From Platanthera guangdongensis (taxonomy: Eukaryota; Streptophyta; Magnoliopsida; Asparagales; Orchidaceae): a stretch of 64,000 bases of DNA. Where the stretch lies: contig CM077163.1 of assembly GCA_039583875.1 (NCBI GenBank), forward strand, positions 110,679,213 to 110,743,212, given 5' to 3'. Within the stretch, counting starts at the first letter, position 1; every line of letters begins with the position of its first letter. The notes beneath the pieces were generated by a model, which did no database searches, had not been told where the DNA came from, and saw only the letters and a list, made by a program, of their open reading frames with translations. The position numbers and the translations under genes were made by a program. This document shows, piece by piece, positions 34,290-45,094 of the stretch.

Positions 34290-34457
34290 GAGCCGGTGCA
34301 GATCGTAGATAGCGAGATGAGAATATTGCGCCGCAAAAGTGTTCCCTTGGTGAAGGTGCTATGGTATAATCATGGGAAGGAGGAGTACACAAGGGAGCCA
34401 TTGGATTTGATGCAACAACGCTACCCGGTGTTGTTTGCTCAAGGTAATTTTATTTAA
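34290..34457 (+). pseudogene. Integrase C-terminal chromodomain
   Basis: This frame, shifted relative to the integrase, reads EPVQIVDSEMRILRRKSVP, then LVKVLWYNHGKEEYTREP and LMQQRYPVLF, ending TAA 34455-34457. This is the fold signature of the chromodomain at the end of plant chromovirus integrases, which directs insertion to particular chromatin. In the family it is fused to integrase; here a frameshift near 34260-34290 and stops separate them. Confidence 0.8.
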
Positions 34458-34507
34458 AAGCATATGTTAAATTTTCGGTTATGCTTTTCTGCCCATAGCC
34501 TAAGCGT

Positions 34508-34546
34508 GATTTCGGGGACGAAATCTTTTATTTTGTTTATAGGATT
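34508..34546 (+). other. Polypurine tract region of the Tekay-like element
   Basis: GATTTCGGGGACGAAATC (34508-34525) is the stereotyped pre-LTR motif of Tekay-like chromoviruses, followed by a T-rich stretch to the LTR start at 34547. The motif itself is a near-perfect inverted repeat (GATTTCG/CGAAATC). Confidence 0.7.
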
Positions 34547-34679
34547 TGTAACATCCCAAATCGCACTAGGCCCCTCGTGCGTGTTTTGAGTCAGGAGAGC
34601 TGACTAGGGTTCATGGGGAGTGCTGACAATAGGGCAGCACATGTGAAAAGGAGGAGAAAGTAGACAAGCATGAGACACG

Positions 34680-35245
34680 GGTAGAGACACGGGCGTGTCC
34701 CTACCCGTGTGCGTGTGCGTCGAGATGAACTCGATGAGGCATGTCGAGATTAGTGAGCTGTGTCGACATCATGTGACACAGATAGCGACACGGGCGTGTC
34801 CCTACCCATGTGTGTCGAGTTACACTCGACAGGGCATGTCGAGACTGACGAGCTGTGTCGACATCATGTGACACGAGTAGCGACACAGGCGTGTCCCTAC
34901 CCATGTGTGTCGAGTTACACTCGACGAGAGGTGTCGAGATCGACGAAATGCGCGTCGACTTCGACGAATTAACATGACATGGGTAGAGACACGGGCGTGT
35001 CCCTACCCGTGTTCTCCAGTCGACGATTTTGATCGAGGTCGACGAAATGTTGAGATCGTCGAAATGTATCCAGAGAAGGACACAGCCAGGGCACACGGCC
35101 GTGTCATGTGGACACGGGTCGGGACACGAGTCGGGACACAGGCGTGTCCCTACCCGTGTCAACTATTGAACCGACACAGAAACTGTCGTTGCCGCTTCGC
35201 CCAGGCAGGACACGGGTAAGGACACGGCCGTGTCCCTACCCGTGT
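34680..35245. repeat. Compound ~100-bp tandem array mixing two motif families in U3
   Basis: GACACGGGCGTGTCCC(T)ACCC recurs at 34685, 34787, 34882 and 34988 (about 100 bp apart), and again near 35112-35150 and 35219-35245. Between copies lie TGTCGAGA, TGTCGACATC, ACTCGACGA and TCGACGAAAT units. The array thus interleaves the ACACGGNCGTGT motif of the Athila-type LTR with the TCGACGAA/TGTCGACA motif of the SIRE-type LTR. Confidence 0.85.
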
Positions 35246-35251
35246 TACTTT

Positions 35252-35261
35252 TTATATATAA
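35252..35261 (+). promoter_or_regulatory. TATA-like box of the Tekay-like LTR
   Basis: TTATATATAAGGGGG begins within 10 bp of the end of the motif array and is followed by a leader-like GAGAGAAA-rich stretch. Position and sequence fit a core promoter. Confidence 0.6.
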
Positions 35262-36654
35262 GGGGGAGAGAAAAACCTAGCCGTTTTCATGCTCACTTAA
35301 TCCCTGTTTATGAGAGAAACTCCTATTGAGAGAAGGAGAATTTGCTGGAGTAAGTTCTAGGGAGGGAAAATCCCCACCGCCGTGAAGGAGAAGATGCCGC
35401 CAAGGAGAATTACGAGATCCATGGCCGAAAATGGATGAACCGCTGGAATCGATGTGAGTTTCCTACCCTCTCCCTTGGTGCTAGATCTGTAGATGTTTAG
35501 GCAAGACGTCGACTCAAAAGAGTCTTGACATGTGAGAAGATGCTTTCTCTAGGGTGAGGCCAATCCGGGGCTTGTGCTCTTGGTTAGTGGTGTCTTCAAC
35601 CTCTCTGATCTTCTATGTGGAGATGAGGGATGGTTTCGTGAAGAGCAAAGGCCTCTTGAGGTTTAATAAGGGAGGAGATTTTCTGGAACGATTTGGGAAG
35701 ATCGCCTTGAGGAGGAAGATGAACCGATGCCGTTCATTCCGCCTTAAGATGCGTGCAGAATCTGTATTCTGCGCGCAGCGAACTTCGTGGCCATTTTAAG
35801 CATGTTATGTTCAGATCTGGGCTTTTGTCTAAACACGAAAGTTGAAGCACTTGAAAATACCTTTCCAACGAATGATTGCACGACTTCAGGAGAAGTCTGT
35901 AGCCATAGGAAAGCCTAAACTAAAATGGTGTTCAACAAATCCTGCTTGCAGAAATTGTGTTCCGTACGCAGCGGACTTCAAGTCCGATTTTAAATAGGAT
36001 AATTTCAAAACTGGGTTGAGGTCTTAATACGAAAGTTGTGCACCACGGAAAGACCTTTCCATTGTGGGATTACACGTCTTCACCGGATTCCTGTAGCTTT
36101 GGGAATCTCCGGTCGAAGCTGCTGTTCAGATTCAATCTGCACCTAAATTCTGGGCTTTGTATAAGATGGGTTTGGATTCGGTGGAAGTTTTATTGCAAGT
36201 TACTTGGCTTGGATGAACTCTTATGATTAATCATTTGTTGCATGATTGACGAAGCTTATTAATTAGATTTCATATAATCAAATTGTGAAGCAATCTTATT
36301 TAAACGAATTGACTTGATAAGAATTGAAAGATTGTTATCTGTGCGCATCATATATAATATGTCGTTAACATATGGAAAGTGTGATGGATCTTTACACGCG
36401 CATCATGTTCATAATAGGTTAGTACTTTTGCAAAGACTTGTAAATCTTTATATGCGTAACATGTTATATTATGTTGTCATCATTTGGGAGTCATATAGAA
36501 GAATAAATCATGGCCATGAGTATGTTTGATTAATGAATTGAGTTTAGTAGTCCAATACTTAGAGCGTCGTCTCCCTACGGGTAGTATTGTGAAGGGATGT
36601 AGGTGCGGTGTTGACCGTCACTTGTTTGGTTGAGTTGTAATAAGTATGGATGGA

Positions 36655-36991
36655 CGGTTGGGCTATGTCCTCGTGCTTACTTTCGAGGCCCCTTCCTTAT
36701 TATGTTGATGAGGCATTTGCATGCGGTGTGAGTCGACACGCAGTGTCGTAATCCTGGGTTAAGGATAGTGTGGCAGGTCTACGGGCTCGCCAGTCGTGAC
36801 ACCGACGGGAGTCGACAGTTAGACTTTGGGCGGTTGGGATATGTCCTTGGTGTTCATGTCCTGGGGCCCCTTCCATGTCAAGTGAACGGTTGGGCTGTGT
36901 CCTCGTGCTTACTTCCGAGGCCCCTTCTGGGTCACGCAAGGTCAGTTCGGGCTGTGTTCTTGGTGCACATCTACCCAAGACCCCGCTGGGC
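36655..36991. repeat. Imperfect direct repeats in the Tekay-like LTR
   Basis: Four diverged copies of a unit like CGGTTGGGCTATGTCCTCG...GAGGCCCCTTCC, at about 36655-36696, 36827-36873, 36888-36931 and 36940-36991. Such blocks are common in long chromovirus LTRs. No coding meaning is seen. Confidence 0.7.
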
Positions 36992-37255
36992 CATAGTACG
37001 CATCAGCTCCGTTGTTGTGTTCTTAGCATTGAGGCGTACGGAGGCCTAGGTGAAGTAGTGTGGATACCCGCCTAGTAGTAGAAGTGCCCGTTCTACTGTC
37101 ACCGCCTGGCCACGGCGGCTGATGCCTGAGAGGTTAGCTACCTGCTTGAAAAGTGGGAACTATAGTCTATATCGACATAGCAATTGCATGGGTGTGATCA
37201 TAGGTGAGTCATTGCATAACATTCATAGCATTTCATATCATTGCACAACAAGATC

Positions 37256-37356
37256 CTCATCGTATAAGTTTGTATGGGCACTCTTATACGATGAGTTACT
37301 TTTATGTAACCCGGTCCTTAACTTATAAGTTTGTATGAGCATTCTTATAAGTTAAG
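37256..37356. repeat. Two tandem hairpins with compensated stem changes
   Basis: Hairpin 1 has arms 37256-37268 and 37283-37295 (13 bp, perfect) with a 14-nt loop. Hairpin 2 has arms 37317-37329 and 37344-37356 (13 bp, perfect) with a 14-nt loop. They are 61 bp apart. The two 5' arms, CTCATCGTATAAG and CTTAACTTATAAG, differ at three positions, and all three are matched by complementary changes in the 3' arms. Loops are TTTGTATGGGCACT and TTTGTATGAGCATT. Confidence 0.9.
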
Positions 37357-38007
37357 TTACTTTCCTGCTGTTACTTATACATGTTAGTTTACAATTGCTC
37401 CTAAATACTTGCTATATTATGATACTGTTACTCTTACCCTATTGTCACCTGCTTGTACTCTTTTATACTTATTATATATTATACTCTTGTTCCTTTTCCC
37501 CGCCCGGTGCCGAGGAGTCGCCGGGGGAGCGGATGTGAAACCACTTAGTTGTTTCGACTAACGGTTGCTACGTCTTCCTTTTTAGGAGGTCACGCCGCTG
37601 GTAGAGCAGCCGCAGACTACGCAGCAGGACAGCCAGGCCAGGACGATAGGGCCTGAAGTGACGGTGCCGTCGATACCGTCGGTTACTGAGGTTAGTATTT
37701 TGATACTCTGATGTAGCCCGTTTGGTCAACGATTAGATGTACTCTGATATATTGTAGAAGAATATTTTGGCTTCTCCTTTATTGATGTATTTGGACATTA
37801 TTACTTAGTGTGGATTTGACTTCTCTTGCTTATTATATTTGGTTGGGTTGGCATGTTCTATTGATATTGCAGTAGCCGGCGGAATCAGTGTCTTGTGGTA
37901 TAGGTTAGCTCGTCTGCTAATGCTACTTCAAGGCGGCTGCTTCGGGCATAAGACACCCCCTTTGTGCCGTCTTTTGGGATTCGTAAGGGGGGGGGGGGGG
38001 TCTTACA

Positions 38008-38693
38008 TAATCCTTACCTCCCAAACTTCTAATTTGCAGTGGACCAAACAGTCCATATGGAGTAGATGGAGATATCTATTAGAATCTTTGCCAATAACGC
38101 TTTTAAAGGTAGCCCTTGTTTGCTTGCCTTTTACGCATGCATGACAAGGTCTATCTTTGACGTACTCGACATTTGGGACATCATGTACTAAATTCAGTGA
38201 AAATAATTTATTAATGGTTTTGTAATTAATATGTGCTAGTCTCTTGTGCCATTGGTCACCGAGAGATGCACTATCTTTTGCTAAAAAGCACACTGGTGTA
38301 GAAGAGTCTATACAAATGAAATTTAAACAAAATATGTTTCTGCTTCGAGTGCCGGATAGAATCATTTCCATATTGTCAACGGATTTTATCAAGCACTTAT
38401 CAGCCTGAAATTCAACTATGTATCCTTTATCGCATAGTTGGCTTATACTTATCAGATTGTGTTCCAATCCTACAACATAAGCTACATCTGAAAAGGATAC
38501 ACTACAGTTAGTGATCATACCATAGCCTTTAGTAATTCCTCGGTCTGAACCTCGAAAGATGACCTTTGGTTCATTTAAGACTAGAGAGTAATTCTGAAGT
38601 AGGCTTCTTGTCACGGTCACATGCCGAGAGCATCCACTGTCCAAATACCAGATAGGCATTTTGGTGGCCTTTGGACATACCTGCAATCATAAT
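38008..38693 (-). pseudogene. SIRE-type protease and integrase start
   Basis: Minus strand, same register as gag. Protease starts WYLDSGCSRHVT near 38650. The pre-integrase zinc region is QWHKRLAHINYKT near 38250 and CHACVKGKQTRA near 38140. Integrase begins LLHMD near 38055; there a one-base loss shifts the frame, after which the expected LFGP motif reads in the next frame. The sequence ends at 38008 at the insertion point of the gypsy LTR, inside the conserved GGKDY region. Confidence 0.82.
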
Positions 38694-40999
38694 CAGTTTG
38701 CCTTAGGAACCCAAACATGTTTGAGTCCTTTGTCTTGTGTTAGAACACTCCCCCTACGAGTATTAGCATTATGAGTGGTCCTTCTCATACTGCCAATTTG
38801 AGGAGTTGCAAAATTTCTGGGATTATACTATAAATCGATGGCAAAGTGACCAGTTCTGCCACAACACCAACAGTCAAACCTGTTATATCTTTGCCTTATG
38901 TTTTCCTGCTTAACCTTTTGAAGTTGTGGTCTAGCAGGACCAGCATTCTTGGAGGAAGATGCTTCATGATGATGACAATCACATGATTTCTTCTCCTTCA
39001 TTGACTTTTCCATAATGGGCTTTACCTTTGTTGCTTTCTTGAATTTATGACCATGATTGTAAGGTCCATAGCTCTGAAGAATGACTTTTTTATAAGGTGC
39101 CTTAAAGACACTCTCACCAAAGTCTCTGGGGCGAGTCCATCCTTGGTAACGGGACTTTGGCTCTATATAGGTAGGCCTGGTCAAATGACTGTAGGATGAG
39201 TCAAGATCAAACACATTAGTTGGAAATATGAATTTCTTGAACGAAGTCTGATCTTGAGGGGCTTTCCCTTTCTCTTTGGCCAAGGTCTTTTTGGCGGCCT
39301 TATTCTTTATTTGAGCTTTGTTCCTCCTAAACGATTTGCTAGGAGCTTCTACATGGCCTAGACCTGCATCCTTGGCCTTGGTTGAGAATTCAGTAATGAG
39401 TGGAAGGACGGTCTTGGGCTTCGAGAAACTTTCAACAAGTTTCTTTTCAGCAGCAAGTTGTGCTTCCAACTCTTTGATGATTTTATCCTTTAGGTCCAGG
39501 TGCTTGAGAGCTTTGTTATATTCTTCAATAGCATTATTGAAGTCCTCTTTGAGTTAGTCAGTCTTAGTGACTTCCTCTCTTAAGATGCTCTCTTCAGCTT
39601 TTAGAGACTTTATCTCTTTAGCCTGAGTTTTCACGACTCGACGACATTTGTCGTAAGCCATGATCAACTCGTTGTACTGGGCCATGAGTTCAGACTCATC
39701 GTTAGAAGAGCTGTCCTCATTATCATGCTCAGAAGCTTTAGATTCTGAAAGAGGAGTGTGAGAGTTTACCTTCTCAGTGAACTGGGGCTCTTGTTCATCA
39801 TCAGTTTGAGCCATAAGCCCAAAGTAGGCTTCTTCTTCTTCACTCGACTGAGATGAGTCAGAGTAACTAAGAGTTTTGCCCTTCTTGGATATCAGGCTCT
39901 TCTCTGTCCTCTTCTTATTGCATGAGGACTTCTTTTCCTCTCTTCTTGTACCCTCCTTCTTCTTATGGGGGCAGTCAGCAATGACATGACCTGACTTATT
40001 ACAACAGTAACAAATGATGTTAGTAGAAATATGTTTGTTCTGTTTAGGAGTGCACCTGTTGTGGTTGCTTGAGCCTTTTCTTTGTCGATCACCATCATAT
40101 CGTGATCTTCTATAGGAGGCATCGTTGCCTTTCCACTGCTTCTTTTTGCTCAAGAATTTCTTGAACTGACGTGAGAGCAGAGAGAACTCCCCTTCAGATA
40201 GCTCAGAGCCTGAGGTACTTGGCTCCAAGGTTTCTTCTTCACTCACTTCTTGTGCTGGGACAGGAGAGGAAGCCTTTGACTTCCTTGAGGTGTCTGCCTT
40301 TAGAGCAACAGACTTCTCTTTGGATGCAGACCTACTCTTCTCTTCTTCAGCCTTTCTGGTGTTGAGTTGAAGCTCATATGACATAAGCTTCCTGAAGAGA
40401 TTCTGCGGGTCTGTTTCAGCTAGCTTTCCAAATTTCCTGATGGTACAGACCTTATTGTCCCATTCCTTGGTTAGGGATCTCTAGAACTTATCATTTTATT
40501 CTCCGTTTGTGAAGACTCAGCCATAGACCCTTAGGCCATTGACTATCTTGAAGAAATTTTCAAAGGTGTCAGCAATGGTGTCCTTGTGTCCTTGTCGGAA
40601 GGCTTCATACTTTTGATTCAGAATGGATCTTCTATCATCCCTAACTTCTTCCGTACCTTCCATCAAAGTGACTAGGGACTGACACATCTCCTTTGCAGAC
40701 TGGCAGTGTATCAAGTTTTGCAGCATGGAGTCATCGACTGCACTTGCTATTATGTTGTTGGCCTTCTTATCTAAAGACACAAGTGCAATCTCATCTTTGT
40801 CTAGATCCATTAATTTCTTTGGAACTTTCTTAGTTGGATCTATTGTGGAGATGGTCATGGGAATGTAAGGACCTTCTTCAACGATCATGAACATCCTTGG
40901 ATACACAGTTTCCATGAAAAATCTGATTCTTTCTTTCCACATGAGAAAGTTATTCTTGGTGCACAAAGGAAGCTTGACAAAATCTTTAGCCTTGTCCAT
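38694..40999 (-). pseudogene. SIRE-type gag remnant with two zinc knuckles
   Basis: From ATG 40997-40999 one register continues through gag into protease with nonsense codons only. The N-terminal UBN2-type domain is at 40999-40517 (NNFLMWKERIRFFMETVYP). A Lys/Ser/Glu-rich linker precedes the first CCHC knuckle CYCCNKSGHVIADC (about 40010-39968). An acidic stretch follows (about 39860-39700), then a strongly helical, likely coiled-coil region (about 39690-39430, KCRRVVKTQAKEIKSLKAE). A basic region leads to a second knuckle, CWCCGRTGHFAIDL near 38875-38830, whose last Cys has become Leu before a stop. The protein would form the particle. Decay appears dominated by point mutation. Confidence 0.84.
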
Positions 41000-41065
41000 A
41001 CTTGGTAGATCTCAAAAGACAACTAGGTAGATCTGATCAACGTGTTAACTTTTTAATGATCAACC

Positions 41066-41079
41066 TGGCTCTGATACTA
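41066..41079 (-). other. Primer-binding site, tRNA-Met type
   Basis: The minus strand reads TAGTATCAGAGCCA one base after the LTR end at 41081. It matches TGGTATCAGAGC with one change. Confidence 0.82.
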
Positions 41080-41793
41080 TTGAAAGTGATCAGTTGTCTA
41101 CCTAAATCACCTAGAGGGGGTGAATATGTGAGTTATGCGTCTTTTAGCGGAATAAAAATTTAAGATCTATGAACACAATTATCTACCAAGCAATCACAGA
41201 CGACAAAAGATTTATGGTGGTTCCCCAACCTTGGGTACATCCACTTTCCCTCACCGATCTATCAATGCACTAGACTCGGCTACTCCACTATCTCGGATTG
41301 AAAACCAATCCTACGCCTCGGAACAAAGTTCCTACAATCTCGATTCATAAAACGGATCTACACACAGAAGATAAAACTTCCTACAACTCGGAGACAAAAG
41401 CTCCTACACTCGGAGAGAATTCTCCTACAAGAATGAAATTGAAAGTATATGAAAATACAAACAGTAAATCTTTCTCAGATCTGAAAACAGTCGGCCTGAA
41501 TCTTCTTCTTTGATCTTTGCGGCTTTATGAGAGAAGTTGAAGAAGAATCTCGGCAATAGCTAGATCTGAAACTTCTTGGCTTCACACAATCAGATAGATG
41601 ATGAAGAATTGAAAGACAATCTGGATCAATGAATCTTCTTTATTTGAATCGTCTGGATCAAAAACCCTAGCTGAATATACACTATGAAGGTCGACGACGG
41701 TGGCTTTTGTTTTTAGAGAGAGAGAATGAGATTCAGAAAATACTTAGAATAATCATGACAGAACTTGTTAGGGTTTGTCGGTTTTGACAAGAC

Positions 41794-41803
41794 TTTATAT
41801 AAG
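41794..41803 (-). promoter_or_regulatory. TATA-like box of the SIRE-type LTR
   Basis: Minus-strand CTTATATAAAG lies about 120 bp downstream of the ACTCGAGT array. Supported only by motif and placement. Confidence 0.5.
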
Positions 41804-41923
41804 ATCTTCCCTAACAGTCATAATTAGTCTTAATGACGTACACATGGACAAATCACGTCAAGATTGTTTGAAATTTCTGTTAAATCTGGACTTAGTGATT
41901 TTTTTGAAAAGGATTACTGACAT

Positions 41924-42645
41924 ACTCGAGTGAAGATTAACCTACTCGAGTACTATATAAGATTACTTGAGTAAATAGAAGAGGGCTACTCGAGTAGATG
42001 ACTTAGAGAAAATCCAAAAATGATGAGTAGGTACTCGAGTATACAAGGTCTTACTCGGGTGCTAATATAGTTACACGAGATGTGAAGTTGAACTACTCGA
42101 GTACAAGAAATACTACTCGAGAGAATAGAGATTAACTACTCGAGAGGTAGAGGAACTACTTGAGTCAAGGACTTAGAATATTTTCTAGAAGAAAAATCTG
42201 GGTTACTCGAGTAGTGAAACTGGACTACTCGAGAGGATACAAACTACTCGAGTATATAGATATATGTACTCGAGTAATGGACTTAAAAAAATTTTGAGGG
42301 ATGAAAATCTTGTTACTAGAGAATTAAACCTGGGCAACTCAAGTAGTAGATAGACTACTCGAGTGAAGTAAAATTACATGAAATCTAGTCTTCTGTAACT
42401 CGAGACAAAAGACTAAACTACTCGAGTACTTATATGACTACTCGAGTAATTTACTTAGAAAACTTTCTGGAGAAGAAATTCTGTTAACTCAAGAATGAGA
42501 AAGGATCTACTTGAGTAAATGACTTAGCTACTCGAGAGCTATAATTTGACTACTCGAGAGCTAATTTCCTTACTCGAGTACAAATAGTCTTACTCAAGTA
42601 TTGACTAAGTATTTCACTCGAGTATGTAAGTAACTACTAGAGTAA
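41924..42645. repeat. Array of ACTCGAGT palindromes in U3
   Basis: Roughly 30 copies of ACTCGAG(T/A), commonly as CTACTCGAGTA, spaced about 15-40 bp with unlike filler. Diverged copies read CTTGAGT, CTCAAGT or CTAGAG. The core ACTCGAGT is a perfect 8-bp palindrome with a central CG. No such array occurs elsewhere in the window. Confidence 0.9.
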
Positions 42646-43189
42646 AGTACTTAGCAAAAATTCCTTCAACAGAATTTTCTCTTCTTTAGTAAATTCAGCA
42701 ACAAGCCTTTCTCCAATCTGTCCTAGTGCTTGAAAATGAAGTGTATCCCAATAGAGAGGCTACACATGTGTCAACACCATGGATCTCATAATGAGGGATT
42801 ACATTGTATGGTCCCGTGTTTGGTGACCCATTGTAGACTGACATTGGTCTACACTTGGCAATATAATCCTGCAGACACATAACTCAAACAAAACATCAAA
42901 TACAACTTAATTCATCTTAGTTCAAGGGTGACTTCATCAAATCTGGGTTAATGTGGATACAATACCCAACAACACAAGCATTAGGTCGGGAGAGGACTCT
43001 CAGCGTCTCCACGGACTGCTAGATCTGTTGTAGGAGAGGCGACGACGACACTCATTGGGATCAGGATCAGAATCGGCGACAGGATTGGCGGAACACTTTC
43101 GCCAGGTTTCTAGGTTTTCCTCTTATCGCACATTATCGGCTCGTGTGCTGGAAGAAAACAACCGTCCCCAGAAAAACCTAAAACATCCT

Positions 43190-43197
43190 ATTTATAT
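43190..43197 (-). promoter_or_regulatory. TATA-like box of the interrupted copia LTR
   Basis: Minus-strand ATATAAATAGG lies about 50 bp downstream of the motif array and is followed by a leader-like segment. A good plant TATA consensus. Confidence 0.6.
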
Positions 43198-43242
43198 CCC
43201 AGGAGATAGATACAACAAGTGAACATTTGACTCAGCACGGGC

Positions 43243-43887
43243 ATTCATCGAACTCAGCTCGACGAACAATTAGTCTAACTTAGTTCGACGAAATCTGCGC
43301 CAAAGGCCAGAACTTCAAACACATTCGTCGAACTCAGCTCGACGAAACCTATGCCAAAGGCCAGCACGTTGAACTGGATTTGTTGAACTCAGCTCGACGA
43401 AATCTGCGCTGCAGGCCAAAACGTCGAACTTCATTTGTCGAACGGCTTCGTCGAACAGCGTTGAGTGAATAAAATACACTCAACGCCTAAGAGCCAGATT
43501 CGTCTGGTAAACCCTTCACTCGACGAACGCATTGTGTGGACTCGACGCACTAAACGCTTAAGTATGATAGTCAATGCACTCAACGCACTCAACGCCAACA
43601 TTCACAGAGTTAACACTTAACCCATTAAAGCGTTGATTGGACTCAATGCTCTCAACGCTTTCAGCCCGATGGCGTTGAGTGAGTTAAACACACTCAATGC
43701 TTTCAGCCTGATGGCACTGAGTCAGCTAAAGACACTCAACACTTTCAGCCCAATGGAGTTGAATGAGCTAAAGACACTAAACGCCTAATGCCTTAGAATC
43801 TTACAACCTCCATGGCGTTGAGTGAACTAAACACAATCAACGCCTTCAGCCCCAATGTGTTGAGTGAGCTAAACACACTCAATGCCA
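43243..43887. repeat. Two adjoining motif arrays: TCGACGAA then CACTCAACGC
   Basis: 43243-43445 holds at least eight CTCAGCTCGACGAA / TCGTCGAAC units, the same motif as in the plus-strand SIRE-type element. 43446-43887 holds about 20 copies of (C)ACTCAACGC(C/T) or its complement GCGTTGAGTG, often followed by TTTCAGCC. Many copies have CG to TG/CA changes (CTCAATGC). The TCGACGAA motif also appears at 53728-53769 in the other part of this element. Confidence 0.85.
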
Positions 43888-45089
43888 AATGCCTAAGAAT
43901 ATTTTCAACCCCTTTTCAATATCCTTCAACTCATCATATGAGCTATATAGTATAGATCCAATCTCTCAATTTCTCGACAATCTTATGTACGACCCCGATG
44001 GGCTTATACTGAGTCGACAGTGATGCTACATGCTTGATCACTTCCAGATAACTATGGTTGCACCAACGGCCCCCCTATTTGACCTAGAAAGTATCAAACA
44101 AAAGCTTCACAAACAATGAGCAGCATCTAGCAATACATCATTGCTCCCCAAACATTAAGAGTTTATAAAACTCAAAAGCCATTGTGACCAATGTTACAGT
44201 GTTGTTATGTCCCTTTGTCCCTTACATTCGGATAGAACTAGAGGTATAGACTGTGTCACCCTCATAAATATTCAATCCAAGTTTCTTGATCTAGAATGGA
44301 CTTGCAGAAAATTTGTGAGTCCAATATCATATATTGACTCAACCAAGCATGACCATGCACTTCTTAGTCTCATCCCATTAAGGGGCCCCATGGACTCAAC
44401 TCCTATCATATAGGAGGACAACTCTCATCTCTGATCACACGCAAACACCCAAATGAGTCGTAACATACCCAATAACCACCTTTATCATCCAACTTTCTCA
44501 AGGCTAGACTTTTGATGGCATCAAAGCATGCTCTTCCTCACTCAATGAAAGCTATGACTTCAGGTCAAAGGACCACAAACACCATTGCCACTTGAGCCAT
44601 ACTTGTGACACGTTCATATAACAATCCACAAAGTATTCTCACGGTGGGTCTATCCAGTAAAACTTGTTCATAACAAGTACCCATGTGATGGCTTGATATC
44701 AAAATATCATGACCTGTGAGGACGGGTCATCAGTCAACGCATATGCTAGTCTTAAGGGTATCATCATCTCTCTTAGCTTCTAAGATGATACAACGACCAT
44801 GAACCTTTAAGAATGAAGCTTCTAAAATCATATGTTCTCACATCAAGTCACTATCTGACCTATGAAAGAAAACACTCTAAAGACATTTATTAAATTGAAC
44901 TACTCTATGATGAGTCCGATTTTACATAGGGTTTTTCGGACAAATCTGGGCTAGTTTTCAGTCACTTGCACTTCACTTTTAGTATGTTATCATTGATATT
45001 TCATCTATACAGTTTATCACGCATTGTGCACTATTTCGGCCCGAGGGTGTGCAATTGCGCATTTTGTTGTCGGGGGTAAGCACATGGTG

Positions 45090-45094
45090 CTCCC
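45090..45094. repeat. Target-site duplication CTCCC, left copy
   Basis: CTCCC precedes TGATGACTT at 45095 and recurs at 53534-53538 right after the 3' LTR. It marks insertion of the Athila-type element into the copia sequence. Confidence 0.93.

Larger units (their letters stand above)
34547..38007 (+). repeat. 3' LTR of the Tekay-like chromovirus, 3.46 kb
   Basis: Begins TGTAACATCCC and ends GTCTTACA after a run of 14 G (37987-38000); the ends are inverted copies (TGTAA/TTACA). It contains a compound motif array (34680-35245), a TATA-like box (35252-35261), imperfect direct repeats (36655-36991) and two tandem hairpins (37256-37356). No 5' partner exists in the window. To the right it abuts copia integrase of a minus-strand element, its insertion site. 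Short open frames inside it do not resemble proteins. Confidence 0.85.
38008..42971 (-). mobile_element. 5' half of a SIRE/Maximus-type copia element
   Basis: The minus-strand element has a 5' LTR (41081-42971), PBS, gag, protease and the start of integrase, cut at 38008 where the Tekay-like LTR ends. IN remainder, RT, RH, any third ORF and the 3' LTR are not in the window. LTR end sequence (CACCCCCTCTAGGTGATT on the minus strand) and two zinc knuckles in Gag fit the SIRE lineage. It is a different family from the element at 4451-17070. Confidence 0.83.
41081..42971 (-). repeat. 5' LTR of the minus-strand SIRE-type element
   Basis: About 1.89 kb. The minus strand begins TGTTGGGTATTG at 42971 (or three bases further, since TGTTGTTGGG allows either) and ends GATCACTTTCA at 41081. 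It holds the ACTCGAGT array, then a TATA-like box, then a leader. No partner LTR or TSD is available. Confidence 0.8.
42972..45094 (-). mobile_element. LTR and 3' region of an interrupted copia element, left part
   Basis: Minus strand. This continues the copia element whose pol lies at 54004-55616; the Athila-type insertion (TSD CTCCC) splits it. Right part (43900-45094): unique AT-rich sequence without a coding frame. Then two motif arrays (43243-43887), a TATA-like box at 43190-43197 (minus GGGATATAAATA), and a leader to 42972. This order is that of an LTR, U3 to R/U5. The outer terminus abuts the SIRE LTR and is not resolved, so exact LTR ends are unknown. Confidence 0.6.

Noticed and set aside
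35554..37328. Small open frames as possible host exons
   Set aside because: All lie within the bounded chromovirus LTR (34547-38007) and none resembles a known protein.
37987..38000. Run of 14 G at the LTR end
   Set aside because: Chromovirus LTR ends are naturally G-rich (GGGGTGTTACA-like). The length is probably slippage or a sequencing artefact rather than a feature.
41924..42645. Regularly looking short repeats as a possible CRISPR array
   Set aside because: Units are 8-10 bp with variable 15-40 bp filler, inside a plant LTR, and no cas genes are present.
44207..44413. Small frame in the copia LTR region as a gene
   Set aside because: Unique non-coding sequence within the probable LTR; no homology or codon pattern supports translation.
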